From positions 1,038,206-1,102,205 of the forward strand of contig NZ_QNRT01000002.1 in the NCBI RefSeq assembly GCF_003315245.1: DNA of 64,000 nucleotides, in the 5' to 3' direction. The stretch is from Arenicella xantha (GTDB taxonomy: Bacteria; Pseudomonadota; Gammaproteobacteria; Arenicellales; Arenicellaceae). Both the position numbers and the translations under genes were made by a program. Numbering within the stretch: position 1 is the stretch's first letter; every line of letters begins with the position of its first letter. A model generated the notes under the pieces. It worked only from the letters and a program-made list of their open reading frames with translations. It did no database searches and was not told the origin of the DNA. This document shows positions 19,961 through 29,601 of the stretch, in pieces.

Positions 19961-21058
19961 TCAAATCATTGTGTGATAAACATGAGATATCGCCTGCACC
20001 ATCAACTTCTCACTAAACTTTTCCGCGTAAAGCCTTCTTGACTCCCTCTGCATTGACTTCAAACCAACATCATCTAAAGCAACTTGGTTTAGCGATTTAG
20101 CCATTCCAACAAAATCCGTCATCGGATATAAGCGCCCATTCTTAGCGCCCACCAATTCACTCATCCCACAAACATCTGTGCTAAAAATACAAAGCCCAGC
20201 GCGCAGCCCCTCAATCACGCTGAGAGGCATACCCTCATACCGTGAAGTCACCAACATCACATCGTAATCACCAAGCAATGACCCGGCACGAGGCTCATCC
20301 AAAACAATCTCGCAACGCTCTTTAGCTTTGCTAATACTGACAAGGTCAAATAACTCCGCAGCACCCGCGCCAGAGGTATATATCGTCATACGAACATCTT
20401 CCCCGGCATTCTCTAAGACCTGCAATGCACCATAAATATTTTTTTGATACGACGCTCTACCAACAAACACAACACGAAGCTGACCAAACGGCCTCTCTGT
20501 ACGTTCAATCTGCTCATCCGGAATACCATTTGGTATGCATTTCGACCGCCCCCCTTCAAGAATACCCGCACTGAGCCCCAACCTTAGATCGAACTCTGAC
20601 ACCGTTATCCAAAAATCCGTTAATGGTCGCATAATTTTTTCCATCGCCACCTGAAGGCGTCGACGCACGCCAACATCAAGCCCAGCAAAGTGCCACCCAT
20701 GAACTGTATACAGAGTCTTTATACCCAATACCTTTGCTGCAATACGGCCGCTCATCGACGCCAATGCAGAGTGCGTGTGAACCAACCCTGGATCAAAACG
20801 TCGCAGCACCGCGAGCAAACGAAACGTGGCTCCTACCACATTATAGGAATCAATAGATGGACAGACTTCAACCTGCACTCTTAATTGACGGGCATACTCT
20901 GTCAACAATCCCTCAGAACCGGACACTAAAAGCAGGTCGCACTCTGAAGAGAAACCAGCAAGGATAGAGCGAACGTGATTTTGTGCACCACCAATATCGC
21001 TACGAGTGATTATGATAGCTATTCGCGGCTTCTTACTGGTCATATCATTGAGACTCAT
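19961..21058 (-). CDS. GT4-family glycosyltransferase
   Basis: 365 aa from ATG 21058 (AGG 8 nt upstream); starts at 21085 (GTG) or 21043 (ATG) are possible. GT-B fold: the N-terminal domain begins IAIIITRSDIGGAQNHVRSIL and contains VHTHSALASMSGRIAA and the HGWHF turn. The C-terminal nucleotide-sugar domain has VFVGRASYQKN and the retaining-transferase E-x7-E type stretch SRYEGMPLSVIEGLRAG. Probably cytoplasmic, adding a sugar to a lipid-linked glycan. It is the last gene of the polysaccharide island on the gyrA side; donor and acceptor are unknown. Confidence 0.88.
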   Translation of the reverse strand: MSLNDMTSKKPRIAIIITRSDIGGAQNHVRSILAGFSSECDLLLVSGSEGLLTEYARQLRVQVEVCPSIDSYNVVGATFRLLAVLRRFDPGLVHTHSALASMSGRIAAKVLGIKTLYTVHGWHFAGLDVGVRRRLQVAMEKIMRPLTDFWITVSEFDLRLGLSAGILEGGRSKCIPNGIPDEQIERTERPFGQLRVVFVGRASYQKNIYGALQVLENAGEDVRMTIYTSGAGAAELFDLVSISKAKERCEIVLDEPRAGSLLGDYDVMLVTSRYEGMPLSVIEGLRAGLCIFSTDVCGMSELVGAKNGRLYPMTDFVGMAKSLNQVALDDVGLKSMQRESRRLYAEKFSEKLMVQAISHVYHTMI

Positions 21059-21175
21059 ATCATTAACCTGCCAAGCGATGAACACTGCAATCCAGCCTTC
21101 ACCCTACACATCAAGATGCTGACCTAAGTGAAAGCCAACCAACACAGCAACGCCACCAAAGGCATTCACATCAAG

Positions 21176-22105
21176 CTAAATTGGCGGATGTTGTATTTTT
21201 TCAACAATAATGCGTTGCTGTAACACGCGACTAAGCACACGACTCAACTCACCGGCATACACCACCGCAAACCTAATACCGAAAACAAGAAATAAAGCCG
21301 CGACACCGCTAAACCCAAACTGCCTCTCCGAGTACCACAACATAAAAGCAATCATCATGATAACAATCGATATACCACCAAATAACTCTGAATAAATAAT
21401 TGAGTTTCGCCCGAACATGTAATTCTCATTAATCAGCTGAAGTGCGCGAAGGTAGTCATCATCCATAGATAAAACAGCCTTCCTGCATTGCTGCATTTCA
21501 GTGTGAACAAACACCTCTTTTCGCCCTTTCAACAACATCAAAGCCAGCATTATCGGCACTAACAACAAAACCAACAAACCTGCTAAAGGATTGATTAGAA
21601 ATATTCCACTAAATAAGAAAAAATAGAAAAGCAAAATTTCCAACGACTTAATAACACCCTCATAGCCGATCGGAACCTTATCTAAACAGATATGCAAATG
21701 CATAGGCACATGATCATTCAGAGGCGAGAGTAACAAACCTGAAATGGTCGCGGTGCGATAATGGAGAAAGAAAAATAAATAGACCTTATTAAGAACATAC
21801 TGAGCAACTATCAATACAACAAGTATGATGACCAACGCATAAAGAAGGTTCGACTGATTAATTTCGGCCAGACCATAACCACTCGCAAATTGATTTACAA
21901 CCTTTACAATTGAAGAGGGGTCAATGACTGACAGAAAAACTTTTACAATAAGCACAAAAACAACGACAGACAATCCGCGAACCAAAAACCCTAAAAAAAC
22001 AAGGAATAATGTTGCCATGGGTCGCTTAGCAAGCAACTGAAGGTAGAATTTCAGAACCTGCATGGAATCCGCAAACTGAATACGACTCTCAGCGTTTTTT
22101 TTCAT
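21176..22105 (-). CDS. Polytopic membrane protein resembling an ABC exporter membrane domain without ATPase
   Basis: 309 aa with about six predicted membrane spans (for example around residues 30-60, 85-110, 160-195 and 245-285) and charged cytoplasmic loops. The pattern and size resemble the transmembrane half of a type I ABC exporter, ending in SRVLQQRIIVEKIQ just where an ATP-binding domain would start. No Walker A, Walker B or LSGGQ motif is present, and no ATPase gene is nearby. GGTGG precedes the ATG. It is 15 nt downstream of the sulfotransferase gene, probably in one operon. It could be a remnant or a membrane partner of unknown role. Confidence 0.6.
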   Translation of the reverse strand: MKKNAESRIQFADSMQVLKFYLQLLAKRPMATLFLVFLGFLVRGLSVVVFVLIVKVFLSVIDPSSIVKVVNQFASGYGLAEINQSNLLYALVIILVVLIVAQYVLNKVYLFFFLHYRTATISGLLLSPLNDHVPMHLHICLDKVPIGYEGVIKSLEILLFYFFLFSGIFLINPLAGLLVLLLVPIMLALMLLKGRKEVFVHTEMQQCRKAVLSMDDDYLRALQLINENYMFGRNSIIYSELFGGISIVIMMIAFMLWYSERQFGFSGVAALFLVFGIRFAVVYAGELSRVLSRVLQQRIIVEKIQHPPI

Positions 22106-22120
22106 ACACCACCGAAAAAC

Positions 22121-23002
22121 CTAAGCCAGCGCTCGACAAGCAGACCTTAGGTCATCAAGCTTTTGATCCGCACCGTCAACCAACTCAAATCGCTTAACTA
22201 CCGCCGCCTTAGTAAACTCATATAACTGCATATCAAGCTCGTTAGCACTCATAAGCCGAGCATATAACTCTGCCCCCAAGTCAGATTCCAACTCCGCTAA
22301 ACGCTCCTCTCTTGACACTGCTCGAGCTCTACTTACATTCTGTTTTTGATAAGAAAAATCTATCTCAAACTCTGTCTTTGAAAAGTGCTCAGAAAAAAGC
22401 ACCACACTCTCATCAAACAACTCCACAACGCCGATTAAAGGATTTTTTTCCACAAAACTTATTGCCTCTTCTAAGTACTCACTAGTTGGAGAGAAGCGCT
22501 GAGGCATACTATTTGAAGTCAAATAGCGAATCTGCATATTTCGAATGGTCGGAGCCACATCATCCTGCAACCGCCAAGCCACATACTCGGCAATATTCAT
22601 TCTTTTAGCGTTTTGCGCACCTGGCGTGTCCGCGACCTGCTTACGTTCAAAGTCATAGACCGAGCGAACCCGAAGCATCGGATCTCTAAGCATCACGATG
22701 GTATGAACATCCCAAACATCACTACTAGGTACCGGAAGCCTCAGTGAGTGGCTAGACAACGCACGCAGTTTTGGCTTCGCCTTTAACACCTCAAAGATAT
22801 ACTCGCGCTCCTTACGCATCCTCGTGTCGTCGCGATCATCCTGAAAGCCAGACCCAAAATTTCGCTCTAAAATCCAGTCAATCGTCGTTCCTGCATTTTT
22901 AAATATATGAGCATGAGCAATGATAGTTTTTTTCACAAGAAGAACGCTCGAATCCAGAAATTCTGGATTTGTATTAATCGATGCTTTAGCAAAACGAAAC
23001 AT
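22121..23002 (-). CDS. Sulfotransferase-family protein
   Basis: 293 aa from ATG 23002. The PAPS 5'-phosphosulfate loop reads HIFKNAGTTIDWIL (about residues 31-45), with the Lys and Thr expected for this fold. The 3'-phosphate-binding strand and helix read VIMLRDPMLRVRSVYDF. This is the pattern of sulfotransferase family 2-like enzymes, which sulfate carbohydrates in the cytosol or on membrane-linked glycans. It lies between the ABC-like membrane gene and the small secreted protein gene, separated from the latter by a strong terminator. The substrate is inferred to be the island glycan. Confidence 0.82.
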   Translation of the reverse strand: MFRFAKASINTNPEFLDSSVLLVKKTIIAHAHIFKNAGTTIDWILERNFGSGFQDDRDDTRMRKEREYIFEVLKAKPKLRALSSHSLRLPVPSSDVWDVHTIVMLRDPMLRVRSVYDFERKQVADTPGAQNAKRMNIAEYVAWRLQDDVAPTIRNMQIRYLTSNSMPQRFSPTSEYLEEAISFVEKNPLIGVVELFDESVVLFSEHFSKTEFEIDFSYQKQNVSRARAVSREERLAELESDLGAELYARLMSANELDMQLYEFTKAAVVKRFELVDGADQKLDDLRSACRALA

Positions 23003-23139
23003 CAATGATTATATGCAAACGCACAAAACCGATTGCGCGAAAGAATTTTTTTTGTTTGCCCTACCCATGGCCAGCAAACCACACAGAAGACCCTATGCGG
23101 AATGATTATTTAATGACCAGCCAAATACAAACACCCAAA

Positions 23140-23171
23140 AAAATAGAGAGCTACAAATAGCTCTCTATTTT
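23140..23171 (-). terminator. Intrinsic terminator after the small secreted protein gene
   Basis: AAAATAGAGAGCTA (23140-23153) and TAGCTCTCTATTTT (23158-23171) form a 14-bp perfect stem with a 4-nt loop. A/T-rich arms provide T runs on both strands, so it can work in both directions. It isolates the upstream small gene from the sulfotransferase gene. Confidence 0.92.
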
Positions 23172-23218
23172 AATCTTTTTTCCGCCCCATAAAATGAAGC
23201 AAAAAAGCCGAAAAGCTC

Positions 23219-23554
23219 TTATTGCGATAAAAATACACTTTGAATTGGAGTACCAAAACCTTCGCAACCAGTACTTGTTGGAATTTCAATTTCAATTGGC
23301 TTCTCTAAAGCGTACGCAGTCAACAATGATGCAATTACAGACTTCGCACCAGCAGCATCAGACTGCACTTTATATACAAGTGTGCAATTTGATGAATCAT
23401 TCATCTCATCGGAGCTAACAGTTACAAAGTAATTGCCACTTGCATATGGACGCATTTTAGTAATATCTACTGCTACTGAACGTGGCTCAGCACTGGCAGT
23501 AAACGACGTGGCAATTGCCATAAGGCTAACAGCTAGGACAGAAATTTTTTTCAC
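23219..23554 (-). CDS. Small secreted protein of unknown function
   Basis: 111 aa. A clean Sec signal peptide (MKKISVLAVSLMAIATSF) with an ASA site before Glu23 predicts an 89-residue exported product. It contains two cysteines (Cys57, Cys97) that could form one disulfide. The mature part alternates beta-like strands (VAVDITKMRPY, YFVTVSS) with one helix (AGAKSVIASLLTAYALE) and ends IQSVFLSQ. The GTG start has GGAG 6-7 nt upstream. It has its own TTGACA promoter and a strong terminator, so it is a separate and perhaps well expressed unit inside the island. I do not recognise the family. Confidence 0.82.
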   Translation of the reverse strand: MKKISVLAVSLMAIATSFTASAEPRSVAVDITKMRPYASGNYFVTVSSDEMNDSSNCTLVYKVQSDAAGAKSVIASLLTAYALEKPIEIEIPTSTGCEGFGTPIQSVFLSQ

Positions 23555-23604
23555 TTTGGTCTCCGTTGATAAGGTAGAGGAATTACATTAATTTATTAGG
23601 GAAG

Positions 23605-23630
23605 TTTATACAACACCAATGAAATGTCAA
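23605..23630 (-). promoter_or_regulatory. Promoter of the small secreted protein gene
   Basis: On the minus strand a consensus TTGACA (23625-23630) is followed by TATAAACT (TATAAA at 23605-23610, or TAAACT with 16-bp spacing). It is the best sigma-70-type -35 in the island and would give a leader of roughly 40-50 nt. Confidence 0.65.
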
Positions 23631-23878
23631 GTAAGTAGAAATTAATGCTCACTCACAACCATTCCCCAATGCTGAATGGATAATTTTAACCTCACAAAAA
23701 TAGTACAGCATATACACATGCTTAACTCAGTCGATGCACATTTTTCACGCCACCGCTGCTCGCTGCTATAGCCCAGCCACGCAACAAAACTTCACCACCT
23801 AAAATTAGGATGTCGTATATACAAATTACTTATACATCGAAAACACGCCAAGATCAATCGCACGAAAATACCCAGATG
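23631..23878. other. Gene-free stretch upstream of the small secreted gene
   Basis: About 250 bp, A/T-rich, between the promoter above and the stop codon of the epimerase gene. No open reading frame, hairpin or repeat worth calling was seen. Confidence 0.5.
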
Positions 23879-24775
23879 CTAATGAGCCACCCCGATATTG
23901 GCAGCCAACAACCTAACCCCCTCTTCCAGACTCGTTGCCTGGTATCGTAGAGCAGTCAACTGGGGAGCAAAAAGAATATCCTTATCATTACCTGCACTAG
24001 GAACATAAACGAGCTTCAACCTTCGGTTTGTAACCTTGGACACAATATTTTTTAATGTGTCAATGGAAGTAGGTCGCCCACTAGCAAGCAACTGAACCCC
24101 AGACTGGGTATTCGCCACAATATCACCGACAACATGGCGCGCAATGTCTCCATTAAAGATGTAATCTCTCAAAGTATTTTGCAGCGCATAAATTTCCACC
24201 GTAGATCCAGCGATCGCCGACATGACCATTCTATTTATCAACCCCACCCGACTACCACGCAAACCAAGACCATAAACCGATGCGGCACGGTAAACGCGTG
24301 CAACCGCAGAGCGCTCTAACACCAACCTCTCTTGCTCCAGTTTCCAACGAGCATACGGGCGATCATAATTAATTTGACCCAGCGCAGACACAAACCCTGA
24401 GTGTTCATAGATGCCTCCAGCAGAACTTATTAGCGACACCCTAAGCTCCACATCAGGCAACTCAAGCAGCGACACAACCACATCCTTGTAATAGTTATAC
24501 TCATTTTCCATTTCAGCGTCGCTAGCTGAAAAACCGCCCTTGCCCGCTGCCCAAACCAAATCAACCGTCGAATACCCACCATGCTCCACAAGACACGAAA
24601 GCGTATGCTTTAGTTCCGCGGGGTTATTCCAGTCAGTATTGGTCGTCGCAACACTTATCGTTCGACTACAAAATACCTTAGCCTGAAACGCAATCTCGAA
24701 ACCAATCAACCCCCGGCCAACCACCAGCACTAAATGAGGCTCCCCAAAATTGAATTCGTATGCCGATATACTCAA
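23879..24775 (-). CDS. NAD-dependent epimerase/dehydratase family protein
   Basis: 298 aa, extended SDR fold. The cofactor-binding motif VVGRGLIGFEIAFQA (GxGxxG) is preceded by about 15 residues. The active site has the Ser in ISSAGGIYE and the YxxxK pair in PYARWKLEQE; the late part resembles nucleotide-sugar epimerases (NTLRDYIFNGDIARH). It probably modifies a nucleotide sugar for the glycan. The start appears to be TTG, 4 nt after the stop codon of the GT2 gene, so it depends on coupled translation. The exact sugar is unknown. Confidence 0.82.
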   Translation of the reverse strand: MSISAYEFNFGEPHLVLVVGRGLIGFEIAFQAKVFCSRTISVATTNTDWNNPAELKHTLSCLVEHGGYSTVDLVWAAGKGGFSASDAEMENEYNYYKDVVVSLLELPDVELRVSLISSAGGIYEHSGFVSALGQINYDRPYARWKLEQERLVLERSAVARVYRAASVYGLGLRGSRVGLINRMVMSAIAGSTVEIYALQNTLRDYIFNGDIARHVVGDIVANTQSGVQLLASGRPTSIDTLKNIVSKVTNRRLKLVYVPSAGNDKDILFAPQLTALRYQATSLEEGVRLLAANIGVAH

Positions 24776-24779
24776 TTTT

Positions 24780-25772
24780 CTATTTACGAAACCAAGCCAC
24801 TAACGCAGAATCATTTGAACGGTCGACAGTGAAGAATGTTGGCCGACCAAGCTGGTTAGTTACTAACACGCTCACATATTCAAGAATAATGCACAAAATC
24901 ATAATAATAACCCCCCCCAAAAATGTAATCAGCGATACCAGAGAAGCCCATCCGACCACGCCCACTGACTCGGGCACTAATATCTTTTGAATGATTGCGG
25001 TAGCGCCAGCCGCTACTGCTAAAATTATAGCCATCACCCCAACAAACAATCCCTTCGACGCAATATCAAATGACGAACTCACCATCAAGCGGCGCGCATG
25101 ATTGATTAAACCAGCAAGACTGTACCCACTCTCGTCATCATCAATAAAGCGATTGTCTTTCAATTCGATAGCAACCGTAACCGCAGACTTAGTGAACCAC
25201 GATATCGCAATATCGAGATAGGTCTGACTACTACTTGAGCTAGCTGCGGCTCTTGCAATACTGCCGCGAATCAGTCTAAAGCTATTAAAAAATCTTATCT
25301 GCGGCGTTCGCGTAAGCTTTGCCAATATTTTCTTAACAACTTTGGACGACAGATCGCGCCAACTTTTACCGTGCGCTGGACTAAAAGGTGCGGCATAGAC
25401 CACATCCGCAGCATTATTTACTTGAGCTCGGAATAATTGGTCGATGTCAGCTGGTTTGTGCTGAAGATCTTCATCCAATGTGACCACCCAATCACTTGAT
25501 GAGTGACACAAGCCTGCAACGGTTGCCGAGTGCTGCCCGTAGTTCCTCGATAAACTCAACACCCTTACCCATGGATACTCTGCACTTATCTGTGCCAGCA
25601 CCTCACTGGACGAGTCGATGGAACCATCATCGACAAAAATGGATTCGACTAAGGCCATTGGCGCATCGGCCCGCTCCCACTGACCCCTAATCTTTTCAAT
25701 TTCAGCAACTAAGTCTCGAAGATATTTCTCGCCACAATATACGGGGGTTACGGTACTCACAGAAATTTTCAT
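24780..25772 (-). CDS. GT2 glycosyltransferase with two C-terminal membrane spans (polyprenyl-phosphate type)
   Basis: 330 aa from ATG 25772. The N-terminal GT-A domain has STVTPVYCGEKYLRDLV, DDGSIDSS and the metal-binding DEDLQHKPADI. Two hydrophobic hairpins follow at about residues 240-265 and 275-305. This layout is that of the DPM1/ArnC group, which transfers a sugar from a nucleotide to undecaprenyl phosphate for later use outside the membrane, consistent with the periplasmic-type membrane transferases in the island. It lies 15 nt beyond the methyltransferase gene and is cotranscribed with its neighbours. Confidence 0.88.
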   Translation of the reverse strand: MKISVSTVTPVYCGEKYLRDLVAEIEKIRGQWERADAPMALVESIFVDDGSIDSSSEVLAQISAEYPWVRVLSLSRNYGQHSATVAGLCHSSSDWVVTLDEDLQHKPADIDQLFRAQVNNAADVVYAAPFSPAHGKSWRDLSSKVVKKILAKLTRTPQIRFFNSFRLIRGSIARAAASSSSSQTYLDIAISWFTKSAVTVAIELKDNRFIDDDESGYSLAGLINHARRLMVSSSFDIASKGLFVGVMAIILAVAAGATAIIQKILVPESVGVVGWASLVSLITFLGGVIIMILCIILEYVSVLVTNQLGRPTFFTVDRSNDSALVAWFRK

Positions 25773-25787
25773 TTTAAACAAACCCGA

Positions 25788-26537
25788 CTAATCTTTCTTT
25801 GTTGCAACAACAACCATGGACAGGCCGAATGGAATATTCAGAATTCCAGCCCATAACCGCTCCAATCCAAACAAGGCTTTAAGCGTGCTATTTATAACCC
25901 CGACTGGAATAGAGAGCCCCGTATCAACATTGTCTATAGCTCCTTTGAGTCGACTAGAGACCCTTTCAACGACCGCGAGTGGAAACAAAACAGAATTAAA
26001 GTATGACGCATACTGGACCTGATACCCTGCATTTTCGAGTAAGCGGCGATAATCTGGCAGTGTGTACCGGCGACAATGATGATTCGCAACATCATGCGCA
26101 GACCACAGCCATTGATATGCGGGCACTGTGGTCACTAAAACACCATCTTTGCGAATAAACTTTTGAACGGCCTTTAACGCAGCCAGATCATCCTGAATGT
26201 GCTCCACTACATCTAACAAAAACACGCCATCATATTGAGCCGTCAAGTCAATATCATCTGGCAATGAACCACCTGCAACCTTAACGACATTATCCAATCC
26301 GCGCTGCTCAATAAATTGGCGTGCGTATGGCTCCATTTCAATAGCTGTCACATTACCAAACTCAGCGAGTAGCGGAAGGTTCCCACCAGTTCCACTACCA
26401 ATCTCACAAAGCTCTAGATCAACGCGTTCGCGAAAAACAAACTTGGCAATAATTCGTTTTAGATATTGGCGCCTAGCAACGAACCACCAGTGCTCGCCCT
26501 CAACCACACTCATATCTTTATAAACTTGCTCATCCAT
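25788..26537 (-). CDS. Class I SAM-dependent methyltransferase
   Basis: 249 aa. The SAM-binding motif I is ELCEIGSGTGGNLPLLAEFG; acidic motif II follows in VTAIEMEPYA and motif III-like GVFLLDVVEHIQDD. The C-terminal half has a hydrophobic patch near YFNSVLFPLAVVERVS and ends in a hydrophobic helix. AAGGTAG precedes the ATG. Proteins of this type often accompany polyprenyl-phosphate GT2 genes in glycan clusters. The acceptor is unknown. Confidence 0.84.
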   Translation of the reverse strand: MDEQVYKDMSVVEGEHWWFVARRQYLKRIIAKFVFRERVDLELCEIGSGTGGNLPLLAEFGNVTAIEMEPYARQFIEQRGLDNVVKVAGGSLPDDIDLTAQYDGVFLLDVVEHIQDDLAALKAVQKFIRKDGVLVTTVPAYQWLWSAHDVANHHCRRYTLPDYRRLLENAGYQVQYASYFNSVLFPLAVVERVSSRLKGAIDNVDTGLSIPVGVINSTLKALFGLERLWAGILNIPFGLSMVVVATKKD

Positions 26538-26692
26538 ACCACAACTACCTTAACCATATTTCGTTTTGATCGCTAGCAACCCAATAAAGAGAAACCGATT
26601 CCAAATTGTGTTACTAGCACTTAAAAGAATATATCCAACTCAGTCCCAGCAAGCCTAGAGACTGAATGCTGATCCAGTTCTTTTCTTAACCA

Positions 26693-29077
26693 TCAAACAC
26701 TTGCACTCTTATCAGATTGAGCTCGACCTGATCCAAACAGACCACAAAGAAAAAATAGAACACTGATCAGCAACACCAAAACACCAAGACCAGTTAACCA
26801 TACGCCAAGCCTAAATATAGATGGCATGAACGTATATTTAAGCGTGTAGGTTCCCGCAGGTATATTAAAGGCCAGCCGGTATCCGTCAACTAACAATGGC
26901 TCGACTTTGACACCATTCAAATAACCAACCCAATGTTCACTAAAAACTTGATCACTTACAAATAACCCAGCAGATGATTGCTCTATTTGATAAATTTCAG
27001 TCGACCCGTAACGACTCACTAGCGAGATAGACTTGTCGACCAAGTCGGCATGATCACAAAGAAGGCCTGGTGTTAACTTTTTCGCAGCATTTGGAGGGAA
27101 AATATCCCGTGCTCCCCCCTTAGATACAAACATCACACGACCATCTTCTTGCCTCGAGATACAGCCTAGGTTGGCAAACCCCAAATGGTAGTCTGCAATC
27201 TCATAAAGATGTAACTCACCCACGTGTCCAGAGTATGTGTAAAAATCTAAATATTCACTTCCTTCATCCAGTTTTGTCGCTCGCAGCACATGACTTACCC
27301 CAGCATTTAGAAGACGCGTATGATTCTTAAATGCCGCGCTGATCGTCAGCCGCTTGAATAACGTATGCTCATAATAAGGTCGAGGCGTATGGTACATACG
27401 CATGACATCCCACCCGGCACTCATCGCAACTGATTGCAGGTGAGGGTGTAAAAAAACCTGTTTCGACAAACACGCCGATTCCCTTGTTTTAGAATTTACT
27501 CGCGGGTCAATAGCTAGCCGCGCATGAGAGCCAAGCCTTGCTCGTGCCGCATAAAGGTCTTCCTGTAAATCAACAAAGACAGCGCAAGACAAGTACAGGT
27601 CTCGCTCTTTAGGTACCTTCGGATGCATAATCATTGAGTTTTGCGGCAAGTATGCAATCAACAAGATCACCAGCATCATTGAGCTATACCGTGAGCGGCA
27701 CAATAAGATAGCAAGAATAGATGCCAGGGCGGGCAAACCAAATACCCAAACCGGCAAACCAGAGGAACTATGACGAAAATCATTAGCCACACTTAGTTGG
27801 TAGCACGTTCCCACTAGAGTGGCGACACTTATAACAAGCACCCCAATTGACTTTGATCGGTCGGCTTGATGCCGCAACAACTCAGAGCATGCGAGAGCCG
27901 CAACAATCAATATGATCGTGGTAGTAACGTAGGTGTTTGCCAAAGGGTAACGTATGGAGTTTAAAAGCGGCAACTGATAGCTAATTCTATGTACAAATGT
28001 TGCATCCCCAAACGCATCAAACAAGAAATATAAAGCACCAAATAAAAGCGGGTAGAGGTGAATTTTACGCCAATTCAAAGCAACACCGTAAATGAACAAC
28101 GCTATTACACTAACACCAAGATATAAGTGCCCAATCCCAAACCACTCTGTAGGCGCTATAAACTGACTAAGCCCGTGCAAATCAAAACTTAACACCGAAT
28201 CCAACGTGCCCTCATAGGGGGGCTTGAGAGAACCAGTGGTGTAACCACCTGAATACCATCGAATATAGTTTGGCGATTCACTTAAGGTCGGAAGCAAGTG
28301 CGATGCACCAATCAACAAAGACACAAACCCTCCGGCAATGGTGACCGCAAAAATCTTGACGGACTCGCTGAAGTTTGGACGGGCTTTGAGAAAACAGAAA
28401 AGAAAGAAAAACGCCGACAAAACAACTGCATAGACTAGCGGCAATGCTGTTCCTAACGCAATAAAACCAAAACCGATCAACAAGTAAATAAAACCTAGAA
28501 GCCGGTTCTTAAGATTTACAATCTCCCATAGACCCAGCAAACAAAATGGAATCCACGTATATCCCGATAACGCCCAAATCCATGATGACCACATTTTGAG
28601 GTGTAGTGAATATCCGTAAAACACACCAAAGAGTATCGCAACCACTGAACTGACGCCCATTCGCTTGATAAGAAGAGAGAATGATAAGCATGCGACTACT
28701 AGGTGAAACACCACTGAAGCAAAATCAAGTTTAAGATTTGTTAGATAGCTAAAATCACCATCCAATCCCAGCGTCAAATAAAACGGGTACAAAACCCCAA
28801 AATAGGGGTAGCTATAAATATCCTCTCGCGCGGAAAGAATTTTTGGCATCAAATGACTAAGCGTATTCCCCTCTCGAAGAGCACCATTTATCGTTGGCGC
28901 ATAAATCTGAGAATCGTGGCCTAACCCAATAGTCGGAAAGACCGACCAGAAAACAGGCAACCAAACCAATATATTAATCGCCAAAAAGAGCAACCAAAAC
29001 AGCAACCAAGAATCGCTGATTAAGGTTTTGTAGATAGCGCCTTGAGGGCACCCTAGGGGTAAAGTATTTTTTTTCAT
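26693..29077 (-). CDS. Large multi-span membrane protein, YfhO-like
   Basis: 794 aa. About a dozen membrane spans fill residues 25-480. A soluble, probably periplasmic domain then runs from about 490 to 750 (PRPYYEHTLFKRL, GVSHVLRATKLDEG), and one further span comes near the C-terminus. The last part has the beta-like GYLNGVKVEPLLVDGYRLAFN and FNIPAGTYTLKYTF, characteristic of YfhO-family membrane proteins. Such proteins are thought to use polyprenyl-phosphate-linked sugars to decorate surface polymers. A matching polyprenyl-type GT2 lies just downstream. Confidence 0.8.
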   Translation of the reverse strand: MKKNTLPLGCPQGAIYKTLISDSWLLFWLLFLAINILVWLPVFWSVFPTIGLGHDSQIYAPTINGALREGNTLSHLMPKILSAREDIYSYPYFGVLYPFYLTLGLDGDFSYLTNLKLDFASVVFHLVVACLSFSLLIKRMGVSSVVAILFGVFYGYSLHLKMWSSWIWALSGYTWIPFCLLGLWEIVNLKNRLLGFIYLLIGFGFIALGTALPLVYAVVLSAFFFLFCFLKARPNFSESVKIFAVTIAGGFVSLLIGASHLLPTLSESPNYIRWYSGGYTTGSLKPPYEGTLDSVLSFDLHGLSQFIAPTEWFGIGHLYLGVSVIALFIYGVALNWRKIHLYPLLFGALYFLFDAFGDATFVHRISYQLPLLNSIRYPLANTYVTTTIILIVAALACSELLRHQADRSKSIGVLVISVATLVGTCYQLSVANDFRHSSSGLPVWVFGLPALASILAILLCRSRYSSMMLVILLIAYLPQNSMIMHPKVPKERDLYLSCAVFVDLQEDLYAARARLGSHARLAIDPRVNSKTRESACLSKQVFLHPHLQSVAMSAGWDVMRMYHTPRPYYEHTLFKRLTISAAFKNHTRLLNAGVSHVLRATKLDEGSEYLDFYTYSGHVGELHLYEIADYHLGFANLGCISRQEDGRVMFVSKGGARDIFPPNAAKKLTPGLLCDHADLVDKSISLVSRYGSTEIYQIEQSSAGLFVSDQVFSEHWVGYLNGVKVEPLLVDGYRLAFNIPAGTYTLKYTFMPSIFRLGVWLTGLGVLVLLISVLFFLCGLFGSGRAQSDKSASV

Positions 29078-29133
29078 GAGGCTAGTTAGGCATCCACCTA
29101 AATAAACAGGCTAATTCAATGTGTATCTGAGAT

Positions 29134-29511
29134 TTATGCACGCGCAACAAACACACACCCGACCACAATAAGAGCTGTGCCAAACACTTTGCCAAATGAC
29201 AATGTTTCCCCAAATACCCCCACACCAGCAGCAAGAGTCATTATGAAACCTAAACTAATAAACGGATAAGCTGCCGAGATTTCAACTCTAGTTAGCACCC
29301 ATATCCAGTTGGCAGCACTCACCACGTAAATTGCCAAACCAAGCAAGATATATATATTAAAATACGATAAAACATAGCTGATACTCGACAAGTCGACCTT
29401 TTCAGTCAACCCGTCTGCACGAATCTTATTAGCACCAACTTTGAGTATCAATTGCGCAAATGTCGACATAAAAACACTTAAAATGACGATTGAAAAATTG
29501 GTGAGAGACAT
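29134..29511 (-). CDS. Small four-span membrane protein, SMR/EamA-like
   Basis: 125 aa from ATG 29511; a TTG at 29610 would overlap the divergent gene. Four hydrophobic segments and the short motif VEISAAYPFISLGFI near the third span are typical of the half-size EamA/SMR group, which includes the ArnE/ArnF-type undecaprenyl-linked sugar flippases. In this setting it may flip a polyprenyl-phosphate sugar made by the GT2 enzyme for the YfhO-like protein. It is 56 bp upstream of that gene. The direction of transport is inferred from context. Confidence 0.72.
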   Translation of the reverse strand: MSLTNFSIVILSVFMSTFAQLILKVGANKIRADGLTEKVDLSSISYVLSYFNIYILLGLAIYVVSAANWIWVLTRVEISAAYPFISLGFIMTLAAGVGVFGETLSFGKVFGTALIVVGCVFVARA

Positions 29512-29601
29512 GGCCAGAATCGAGCTTAAATCAAATTTGCTGAAGTATACATCAAGTGTATGCCTCAAGCCCCACACCTGAGTCACACAGGCAACCAACG
29601 A

